From: an uncultured Oscillospiraceae bacterium
GTDB lineage: Bacteria > Bacillota > Clostridia > Oscillospirales > Acutalibacteraceae
DNA: 7,327 nt
Assembly (NCBI GenBank): GCA_958451705.1
Contig: CAUDRD010000073.1
Location: 1 to 7,327 of the forward strand
Direction: 5' to 3'
The notes beneath the pieces are model-generated. The model had not been told where the DNA came from. It saw only the letters and a list, made by a program, of their open reading frames with translations, and did no database searches. The translations under genes and the position numbers were made by a program. This document shows, one piece after another, positions 1-5,848 of this stretch; position 1 is the stretch's first letter, and each line of letters begins with the position of its first letter.

Positions 1-1706
1 TTCCGGTAATTATTGCCCTCCTCGGCGGAATTGCAGCAACGGTTCTCAATATTATCGGCCCGTTGCTTTTAGGTGATTCAGTAGATACGATTCAGCAGCA
101 GATTCAGGTAAGGCTTTCCGGTCAGCAAATTAATATGACTGCAATTGGAAAAACACTCCTTACTCTTCTCTCGGTTTATATTGGAAGCGCAATTTTTACT
201 TTTGTGCAAAACTACACTATGGCAGGTATTACCCAGACCGTTGTCAGGGATATGCGTGAGAAGATTAACCAGAAAATTTCAAGATTGCCACTTAAGTATT
301 TTGACAGCAACACAAAAGGCGAAATCCTCAGCCGCATTATGAACGACATAGATAACATAAGCAACACACTACAAAACAACTTTACTCAGATTGTCACTTC
401 CACAGCGACCCTTGTTGGTGTTTTAGCCATGATGATTTATGTAAGCTGGAAAATGACCCTTATAACCCTTTCGGTTATCCCGGCTTGCCTTATAGTGGCT
501 TTTTTCATTTCAAAGCGTTCAAGGCGGTATTTCCGTGCCCAGTGGGACCATACCGGAGAGCTTAACGGACATATTGAAGAAATGTATAACGGCCACAATA
601 TTGTAAAGGTGTTCGGCCACGAAAAAGAAGCTATCGACGAATTTAACGAAATTAACGAAGAGCTTTATAATTCAAGCAGAAAGGCTCAGTTTATTTCCGG
701 TACGATTATGCCCTTGCTTAACTTCATAAACAACATCGGATATGTTATGATCTGCGTTGCCGGCGGCGTTTACGTCTTTAACAAGATGATAACCCTCGGT
801 GACGTTACAAGCTTTATCACTTATTCAAAAATGTTCACTCAGCCTATTTCAGACCTTGGAAATATTGCAAACAACATACAGTCCTCCCTCGCTTCGGCAG
901 AACGAGTTTTCATTCTTCTCGAACAGGAGGATGAACCCGAGGAAACGGCAGAATATGACCTTCCCTCCCCTAAAGGAGAAATCTCTTTTGAAAACGTTGA
1001 GTTCAGCTATTCGCCGGATAAGCCCCTTATCCGCAACTTTAACCTTCACGTTAAACCCGGTCAACTTATAGCTATTGTAGGCCCTACCGGAGCGGGAAAA
1101 ACAACTATTGTAAACCTGTTAATGAGATTTTACGATATTAATTCCGGAAGCATAAAGGTTGACGGAATTGATATAAGAAAGCTTTCACGGGCACAGCTTA
1201 GAAAAACCTTCGGTATGGTATTGCAGGATACATGGCTTTTCAAGGGAACAGTTCGTGACAATATAGCCTACGGCAATCCCGATGCATCAGACGAAGATAT
1301 TAAAAATGCAGCGGTTTCGGCAAAAGCCAACAGCTTTATTTCCACCTATGCCGACGGATACAACATGGCTTTGGATGAGGACGGCACAAATATTTCACAG
1401 GGTCAGAGACAGCTTTTAACTATTGCCAGAGCTGTCCTTGCAAATCCCGCCGTTCTTATTCTCGACGAAGCTACAAGCTCCGTTGACACAAGAACCGAGC
1501 TCTTAATTCAGGACGCTATGGAAGAATTAATGAAAAACAAGACAAGCTTCGTCATAGCTCACCGCCTTTCCACAATCAGAAAAGCCGATATGATTTTAGT
1601 TATGAACGACGGACAGATTGTGGAAACAGGTAAACATCAGGAGCTTCTTGATAAAGGCGGATTTTACTCGGAGCTTTACAGAAGCCAGTTTACCGGAGCC
1701 CAATAA
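1..1706 (+). CDS. ABC exporter half-transporter, fused permease and ATPase (5' end outside window)
   Basis: Membrane transporter that exports a hydrophobic or peptide-like substrate at the cost of ATP; the substrate cannot be read from sequence. The frame is open from base 3, with a hydrophobic helix typical of TM1 before the TTG at 63, so that TTG is internal and the start lies upstream. There are 567 visible residues against about 600 usual for the family. Residues 1 to about 310 form the type IV exporter membrane domain. The ATPase follows, with Walker A GPTGAGKTT (visible residues 360-368), Q-loop Gln408, signature ISQGQ (464-468), Walker B with catalytic Glu489, and H-loop His520. The catalytic Glu and His are intact but the signature is not canonical LSGGQ. 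This combination resembles the TM288/YfiC-type half of heterodimeric exporters, so I infer a partner half-transporter gene just upstream. A terminator follows the stop codon, separating it from the two-component genes. Family call is very secure; heterodimer status is inferred. Confidence 0.95.
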   Translation, partial: PVIIALLGGIAATVLNIIGPLLLGDSVDTIQQQIQVRLSGQQINMTAIGKTLLTLLSVYIGSAIFTFVQNYTMAGITQTVVRDMREKINQKISRLPLKYFDSNTKGEILSRIMNDIDNISNTLQNNFTQIVTSTATLVGVLAMMIYVSWKMTLITLSVIPACLIVAFFISKRSRRYFRAQWDHTGELNGHIEEMYNGHNIVKVFGHEKEAIDEFNEINEELYNSSRKAQFISGTIMPLLNFINNIGYVMICVAGGVYVFNKMITLGDVTSFITYSKMFTQPISDLGNIANNIQSSLASAERVFILLEQEDEPEETAEYDLPSPKGEISFENVEFSYSPDKPLIRNFNLHVKPGQLIAIVGPTGAGKTTIVNLLMRFYDINSGSIKVDGIDIRKLSRAQLRKTFGMVLQDTWLFKGTVRDNIAYGNPDASDEDIKNAAVSAKANSFISTYADGYNMALDEDGTNISQGQRQLLTIARAVLANPAVLILDEATSSVDTRTELLIQDAMEELMKNKTSFVIAHRLSTIRKADMILVMNDGQIVETGKHQELLDKGGFYSELYRSQFTGAQ

Positions 1707-1760
1707 TCGAATAATTATTATCCTACTTTCAAAGGCTGACGGCAAAGCCCTAAAATATAC

Positions 1761-1788
1761 AAAACGGCAGCTTTTAGCTGCCGTTTTT
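1761..1788 (+). terminator. Rho-independent terminator after the ABC transporter gene
   Basis: A perfect 12-bp inverted repeat, AAAACGGCAGCT at 1761-1772 and its complement at 1776-1787, encloses a TTT loop. It runs into a T-rich tail (TTTTTATTTATT). It lies 54 bases after the transporter stop codon and ends that transcription unit. The A-run on the left arm would also give a U-tract on the opposite strand, but no minus-strand gene is seen to need it. Confidence 0.93.
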
Positions 1789-1824
1789 ATTTATTCTATG
1801 CGTATTTCTTCCTATTCAAAGGTC

Positions 1825-1844
1825 AATCTTAAGATTTGTTTAGC
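1825..1844. promoter_or_regulatory. Candidate regulator-binding site upstream of the two-component operon
   Basis: AATCTTAAGATT at 1825-1836 is a perfect 12-bp palindrome. Its last 11 bases are repeated exactly upstream of the dlt-like operon (4263-4273). The same DNA can be read as two similar hexamers in tandem, TTAAGA (1829-1834) and TTTAGC (1839-1844), with a 10-bp period, the usual layout for OmpR/PhoB-family binding. It lies about 80 bp before the response regulator start, upstream of a TATAAA-like element. I infer autoregulation by the adjacent response regulator. A different dimeric regulator acting on the palindrome is the alternative. Confidence 0.5.
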
Positions 1845-1873
1845 TTTAATTAATGATATATTTACGATAGTAC

Positions 1874-1883
1874 TATATAAAAT
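1874..1883 (+). promoter_or_regulatory. Possible -10 element for the two-component operon
   Basis: TATATAAAAT lies about 30 bases before the response regulator start and contains TATAAA (1876-1881), close to the TATAAT consensus. No convincing TTGACA-like -35 box is found 16-18 bases upstream. This would fit an activator-dependent promoter served by the site at 1825-1844. The surrounding DNA is very A+T-rich, so such a match is weak evidence on its own. Confidence 0.3.
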
Positions 1884-1898
1884 AGACGTAAAATCGAA

Positions 1899-1904
1899 AG
1901 GAAG
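1899..1904 (+). promoter_or_regulatory. Ribosome binding site that fixes the response regulator start
   Basis: AGGAAG at 1899-1904 is the only good Shine-Dalgarno match before the gene. It lies 8 bases before the TTG at 1913. It overlaps the in-frame GTG at 1904, so that GTG cannot use it. The site therefore selects TTG 1913. Confidence 0.75.
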
Positions 1905-1912
1905 TGATAAAT

Positions 1913-2614
1913 TTGAAATACAAAATTTTAATAGCTGAAGATGATCTGGATATTTCTGAGCTTCTGCGGCTTTATCTTGAGGGCAGCAATTTTGAAGTTA
2001 CAACTGCTTCAGACGGCGCCCAGGCCCTTGAGGCAATACAAAACGAAAAATTCAATTTGCTGGTTCTTGACATAATGATGCCTAAAATTAACGGCTATGA
2101 ACTTACAAAAGCCGTAAGGCAGTTCAGCAACGTGCCGATAATAATTCTCTCAGCCAAAAGCAGCGACAATGACCGCATTTTGGGACTCAATATCGGTGCA
2201 GACGCATACATCACCAAACCCTTTAACCCCATGGAGGTTATAGCTCAAATAAACGCAAGCCTTCGCAGGTTTTATCATTTGGGCAGCGATGGGACGGAAA
2301 ACAAAAAAGAGAGATATATCAGAATAGGTGAGCTTTGCGTTGACCTTGAAAATTTTGTTCTTACTAAAAACGACAATATTGTTCCCCTCACCTCTACCGA
2401 ACTTAAAATTCTGATTAAATTAATGAGCTCACCGGGAAGGGTGTACACTAAAGCACAGCTTTATGCCTGCATAAACGGAGAGTTTTTTGAAACCGATGAC
2501 AACACAATGATGGTTCACATCTCAAATTTGAGAGAAAAAATTGAAGATGATCCGAAAAATCCAAAATATATAAAAACGATAAGAGGATTGGGGTACAAAA
2601 TAGATGCGGTTTAA
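1913..2614 (+). CDS. Two-component response regulator, OmpR/PhoB family
   Basis: Cytoplasmic DNA-binding regulator of 233 residues, activated by phosphorylation from the kinase encoded next. Starting at TTG 1913, the protein opens MKYKILIAEDD as family members do. The receiver domain (about 3-115) has acidic-pocket residues Glu9, Asp10 and Asp11, phosphoacceptor Asp53 in the motif LVLDIMMP, Ser80 and Lys102 of the TKPF motif. A winged-helix effector domain spans about 138-233, with the recognition region VHISNLREKI and the C-terminal IKTIRGLGYKI hairpin. Length and all switch residues are normal for the family. The 3' end overlaps the kinase gene by 11 bp, indicating a single translationally coupled operon. 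A shared motif upstream of this gene and of the dlt-like operon suggests its targets. Resemblance is to VanR-like regulators, but the signal is not deducible. Confidence 0.95.
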   Translation: MKYKILIAEDDLDISELLRLYLEGSNFEVTTASDGAQALEAIQNEKFNLLVLDIMMPKINGYELTKAVRQFSNVPIIILSAKSSDNDRILGLNIGADAYITKPFNPMEVIAQINASLRRFYHLGSDGTENKKERYIRIGELCVDLENFVLTKNDNIVPLTSTELKILIKLMSSPGRVYTKAQLYACINGEFFETDDNTMMVHISNLREKIEDDPKNPKYIKTIRGLGYKIDAV

Positions 2615-4193
2615 AAAAATCAAAAAGAATAGCGTTACATCAATTTATATCAGATGGCTTATGCTTTTTACCGTTTCGGCAATCGGTTTATTTATGATGG
2701 TGTATTTAATTATGGAATTGAGCCTTTACAGCATTGTAAATACACCGACCATTAGTGAATTTACTAAATATCTTGACAAGTTAAAAAACGACGATTTTGA
2801 GTCTATACCTATTGAGCGTTATAAAGATGTGAGATTTATAGTTTTAGATGAAAACAATAATATACTTGTTAAAAGCGACAATGTTCCGCAATCGCTTTCC
2901 TTTACCAAAAGTGAAATAGATAAAATACCGGATTTCAGCCAAAATGATTTTATTGAAGTTTCCTCAATGACAAGAAAAGGCAAATATTTTTATATGGTAG
3001 TAAAGGCAAGCTACGAAGACGGAGTAAAGGTAGTAAGTGATTACAGTATTTTAGACAAAAATTATAAAATTGTTGAAGGCACCTTGTTCGGAGATAAAGA
3101 GTACCTTACGAAAAGAGAATTCAATTTTTTGACAGGCAGATTTTCAGAAAACTATGAAATATCAAAATTATCTTACGTCAACAATAACGGCCTTAAAAGA
3201 ACCGTGCTTATGGTTACTCCGAAACTTAACTACACCTATTTTAATAACGCCGTAACTTCTGTATATAAGCTTTGGTGGATACTTATTCCATTCTTCTTTC
3301 TAATCCTTATAATCTTTTCTCTGCTCATAAGCCGTCAAATTAAAAAATACATCGCTCCCCTTAACGAGGCGGTTTTGGGAGTTACCAGAGGAGCCGTGTT
3401 TGATTTATCAAAATATAAAGGCCCCTATGAATTTAAAGAGATTATGGAAAACTTCAACGACCTGTCCCAGCGCCTTGAAGAAAGCGAAAAAAAGAGAGAA
3501 TACTTAGACATGGAGCGGCAAAGGATTCTCACAGATATTTCCCACGATTTAAAAACTCCCATTACAGTTATTCAAGGCTACTCCAAAGCCATTTGTGACG
3601 GACTTGTATCGGAGGAAACCAAAGATAAATATATTGAAATTATCGAGAAAAAGGCTGAGGCCGTGTCCGCCCTTACGGATTCATTTTTTGAATACAGTAA
3701 AATGGAACATCCCGATTTCACGGTAAATGCCGAAAAGTGCGATATTTGCGAATTCTGTAAAGAGTATCTTGCGGAAAAATATCAGGAACTGGAAATTTCA
3801 GGATTTGAGCTTCAGTTAGACATTTCTGAAACCCCCATCTACTGTAAGATAGACAGAGCTCTGTTCCGCCGAGTAATAGAAAATATAATTGTAAATGCAG
3901 TAAAATATAATCCGAAAGGAACTTGCATTTTCTTCGCAGTAAACAGCGAAACCTACGGCGCAGTTATAACAATAGGAGATTACGGAGTGGGAATTCCAGA
4001 AACCATGGCGTCATCTATTTTCAAACCCTTCACAACCGGCGATATTTCACGAACCTCTGGCAAAGGAACAGGTTTGGGCATGGCAATAGTTAAGAAAATA
4101 GTCGACGCTCATCACGGCAATGTTCGTCTCATTTTCCCTCCAAACAACGGACTTTCCACTGAATTCAGAATAATAATTCCAAGAGCAAATTAA
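2604..4193 (+). CDS. Membrane sensor histidine kinase, partner of the preceding regulator
   Basis: Bitopic kinase of 529 residues that senses an extracytoplasmic or envelope signal and phosphorylates the neighbouring response regulator. A basic N-terminus precedes TM1 (about 18-37). Then come roughly 185 extracytoplasmic residues, TM2 (about 223-243, starting LWWILIPFFF), a HAMP-like linker (about 244-300), a HisKA domain and an ATPase domain. Catalytic features are intact: His314 in DISHDLKTP, N-box Asn431 in ENIIVNAVKYN, G1 box Asp459 in DYGVGIP, F-box around IFKPF, and G2 box GKGTGLG at 486-492. The ATG lies inside the end of the regulator gene (11-bp overlap), so the two are co-translated. 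The extracytoplasmic region does not match a sensor domain I can name with confidence; a PAS-like fold is possible. It is longer than the short loops of BceS-type antibiotic sensors. A long hairpin terminator follows the stop. Confidence 0.95.
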   Translation: MRFKKIKKNSVTSIYIRWLMLFTVSAIGLFMMVYLIMELSLYSIVNTPTISEFTKYLDKLKNDDFESIPIERYKDVRFIVLDENNNILVKSDNVPQSLSFTKSEIDKIPDFSQNDFIEVSSMTRKGKYFYMVVKASYEDGVKVVSDYSILDKNYKIVEGTLFGDKEYLTKREFNFLTGRFSENYEISKLSYVNNNGLKRTVLMVTPKLNYTYFNNAVTSVYKLWWILIPFFFLILIIFSLLISRQIKKYIAPLNEAVLGVTRGAVFDLSKYKGPYEFKEIMENFNDLSQRLEESEKKREYLDMERQRILTDISHDLKTPITVIQGYSKAICDGLVSEETKDKYIEIIEKKAEAVSALTDSFFEYSKMEHPDFTVNAEKCDICEFCKEYLAEKYQELEISGFELQLDISETPIYCKIDRALFRRVIENIIVNAVKYNPKGTCIFFAVNSETYGAVITIGDYGVGIPETMASSIFKPFTTGDISRTSGKGTGLGMAIVKKIVDAHHGNVRLIFPPNNGLSTEFRIIIPRAN

Positions 4194-4213
4194 AACTTAA
4201 TATGCCCCCATAA

Positions 4214-4258
4214 AAACCCTGTTTGTTGGCAAAGTTTGTCAATAAACAGGGTTTCTTT
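4214..4258 (+). terminator. Rho-independent terminator after the two-component operon
   Basis: AAACCCTGTTT (4214-4224) pairs perfectly with AAACAGGGTTT (4244-4254). The intervening bases continue the stem: a G-T wobble, then TTGGCAA (4226-4232) against TTGTCAA (4236-4242) with one more wobble, leaving the 3-base loop AGT. This is about 19 paired positions, followed by the T-rich TTTCTTT. The A-run before the left arm gives an equal or better U-tract on the opposite strand, so the hairpin could work both ways. It lies 20 bases after the kinase stop and insulates the next operon. Confidence 0.9.
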
Positions 4259-4273
4259 AGATATCTTAAGATT
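4256..4273. promoter_or_regulatory. Candidate regulator-binding site upstream of the dlt-like operon
   Basis: ATCTTAAGAT at 4263-4272 is a perfect palindrome. With the next T it repeats exactly the 11-mer found at 1826-1836 before the response regulator gene. Read as direct repeats it gives TTTAGA (4256-4261) and TTAAGA (4266-4271) with a 10-bp period. The first repeat abuts the U-tract of the preceding terminator, and the adenylating-enzyme gene starts about 66 bases downstream. I infer control of this operon by the adjacent two-component system. Confidence 0.5.
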
Positions 4274-4302
4274 ATATGAAGGTAGAGTTTATAGTTGGTT
4301 TT

Positions 4303-4311
4303 TATTATATA
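4303..4311 (+). promoter_or_regulatory. Possible -10 element for the dlt-like operon
   Basis: TATTATATA sits about 28 bases before the ATG at 4339 and 30 or more bases downstream of the candidate regulator site. It offers a -10-like TATTAT or TATATA. As at the two-component promoter, no good -35 hexamer is seen at normal spacing, consistent with activator dependence but unproven in such A+T-rich DNA. A promoter is expected here because a strong terminator separates this operon from the one upstream. Confidence 0.25.
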
Positions 4312-4326
4312 GACAAGAAAACAGAC

Positions 4327-4333
4327 AGGAGGG
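4327..4333 (+). promoter_or_regulatory. Ribosome binding site that fixes the adenylating-enzyme start
   Basis: AGGAGGG lies 5 bases before ATG 4339, a near-perfect Shine-Dalgarno. An in-frame ATG at 4276 would add 21 residues, but it has no comparable site at the right distance and would give an N-terminus unlike the family. Confidence 0.88.
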
Positions 4334-4338
4334 TTACA

Positions 4339-5844
4339 ATGAAAAATGTTCTCCAATATCTCGAAAAATCGGCAGTAAACTATCCCGAAAAAATCGCCGC
4401 AGCCGATGACGTAAATCTTTGCACCTTTCTAGAACTTACCCAAGACGCAAAGAAAATCGGCACAGCTTTAACAAAACTTTTTAAGACAAATACACCGGTA
4501 CCTATATTTATGGATAAAGGCGTAAACACCTTAAAGCTTTTCTTCGGCGCAGTTTATGCAGGCTGCTTTTACGTTCTGCTTAATCCCGAACTTCCCGCAG
4601 TAAGAATAGGCCACATAGCCGAAACCCTTGAAGCAGAGCTTATAGTTACAGAAAGCGCAAGAGTACAAACTCTTAAAGAAACTCTGCCGAAAGCAAAGAT
4701 CATCACTTTTGAAGAGCTTATAAGTGAAGAGGCAGACGAAAATGTCCTTTCAGCAATAAGAGAAAATATGATAGATACCGACCCGCTGTATGCAAACTTT
4801 ACCTCAGGTTCAACGGGAGTTCCCAAAGGAGTTTTAATAAGCCATCGCTCAGTTATTGATTTTATCGATAACTTTACGGAGATCTTCTCCATAACAAAAG
4901 ACGATGTAATAGGAAATCAGGCTCCCTTTGACTTTGACGTTTCAGTAAAAGATATTTATTCGGCAATGAAAGTCGGAGCCACTCTTCAAATAATACCGAA
5001 AGCCCTTTTCTCCTCTCCTGCAAAGCTTCTCGACCACATATGCGAAAGGGAAGTTACCACAATGGTTTGGGCAGTCTCCGCTCTGTGTCTCATAAGCGCA
5101 TTTCACGGCCTCGATTACAAAGTGCCGGAAAAGGTAAACAAAATACTTTTCAGCGGAGAGACAATGCCGAGAAAGCATCTTGAAAACTGGATGAAAGCCC
5201 TTAAAGATGCTCAGTTTGTAAACCTCTACGGCCCTACGGAAATCACCTGCAACTGCACTTATCACAAGGTTCAGCGTGATAGAGATTACAGCGGTGGCCT
5301 GCCAATCGGAAGAGCTTTCCCCAACGAGCGTGTCTTTCTCCTGAGCGACACTGACAGCATAATAACCGAAAAAGGCGTTACAGGAGAGCTTTGCATATCG
5401 GGTACAGCGTTAGGTCTCGGCTATTACAACAACCCGGAACAGACAAAAATTCGCTTTGTACAAAATCCTGCCAATAAAAATTACATAGAACCCATATACA
5501 GAACAGGCGACCTTGCCTACTGGGGCGACGACGATAACCTGTACTTTGCGGGGCGCAAGGATTTTCAGATTAAATACATGGGCCACAGAATTGAGCTTGA
5601 AGAAATAGAAAAAGCTCTTTCGGAAGTTGAGGGCGTTGAAAGAGCCTGCTGCGTTTTCCTTAAGGAAAAGTCAAAGCTTTTAGCCTTCTTTACAGGGGAA
5701 ACAACGGGAAAGGATATAAGGAAGAGTCTTTCTGCTACTCTGCCAGTGTATATGATACCAACTTCTTATACAAAGCTTGACAGTATGCCCATAACTAAAA
5801 ACGGCAAAATAGACCGCGGCGCTTTAGCACAGCTTAAGGGGTGA
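4339..5844 (+). CDS. DltA-like amino acid adenylating enzyme (carrier-protein ligase)
   Basis: Cytoplasmic ANL-superfamily enzyme of 501 residues, the length of DltA. It activates an amino acid with ATP and loads it on the phosphopantetheine arm of a carrier protein, presumably the one encoded two genes downstream. Adenylation motifs appear in order: phosphate loop TSGSTGVPKG (155-164), amine-anchoring Asp200 in FDFDVSV, NLYGPTE (295-301), YRTGD with Asp391, hinge region GRKDFQIK (Arg406) and the C-terminal catalytic Lys490 in KNGKIDR. Asp200 aligns with the Asp that holds the substrate amine in Bacillus DltA, so the substrate is probably an amino acid. The Cys of the FCGE motif, tied to D-alanine selectivity in Bacillus cereus DltA, is Ser272 here (FSGE). 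The usual TSTPSF segment reads AVSALC. I therefore withhold the dltA symbol: D-alanine remains possible but another substrate is plausible. The decarboxylase gene follows after 4 bases. Confidence 0.92.
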   Translation: MKNVLQYLEKSAVNYPEKIAAADDVNLCTFLELTQDAKKIGTALTKLFKTNTPVPIFMDKGVNTLKLFFGAVYAGCFYVLLNPELPAVRIGHIAETLEAELIVTESARVQTLKETLPKAKIITFEELISEEADENVLSAIRENMIDTDPLYANFTSGSTGVPKGVLISHRSVIDFIDNFTEIFSITKDDVIGNQAPFDFDVSVKDIYSAMKVGATLQIIPKALFSSPAKLLDHICEREVTTMVWAVSALCLISAFHGLDYKVPEKVNKILFSGETMPRKHLENWMKALKDAQFVNLYGPTEITCNCTYHKVQRDRDYSGGLPIGRAFPNERVFLLSDTDSIITEKGVTGELCISGTALGLGYYNNPEQTKIRFVQNPANKNYIEPIYRTGDLAYWGDDDNLYFAGRKDFQIKYMGHRIELEEIEKALSEVEGVERACCVFLKEKSKLLAFFTGETTGKDIRKSLSATLPVYMIPTSYTKLDSMPITKNGKIDRGALAQLKG

Positions 5845-5848
5845 AAAT

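Noticed and set aside
1735..1750. Small GGCT...AGCC hairpin before the first terminator
   Set aside because: Only a 4-bp stem with an 8-base loop and no T-tract. The strong hairpin at 1761-1788 explains termination.
1904..1912. GTG 1904 as start of the response regulator
   Set aside because: It overlaps the only Shine-Dalgarno sequence. TTG 1913 has ideal spacing and gives the family-typical N-terminus.
1618..1938. Plus-strand open frame spanning the transporter end and the spacer
   Set aside because: It overlaps the transporter gene in another frame and runs through the terminator hairpin. No ribosome binding site and no recognisable protein.
4276..4338. Upstream in-frame ATG adding 21 residues to the DltA-like protein, or a dltX-like small gene here
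   Set aside because: There is no ribosome binding site for it, and it is in the same frame with no stop before 4339. The AGGAGGG at 4327-4333 clearly serves ATG 4339. No independent dltX-like peptide was found.
4165..4356. Minus-strand open frame across the kinase-dlt spacer
   Set aside because: It lies over a terminator hairpin and promoter-like DNA and resembles no family. It is best explained by the chance absence of stops.
5651..5672. CTTAAG cores within coding DNA (for example near 5660 and 5833) as further copies of the regulator motif
   Set aside because: They share only the 6-base core, not the flanking AT...AT bases or the tandem hexamers, and they lie inside genes.
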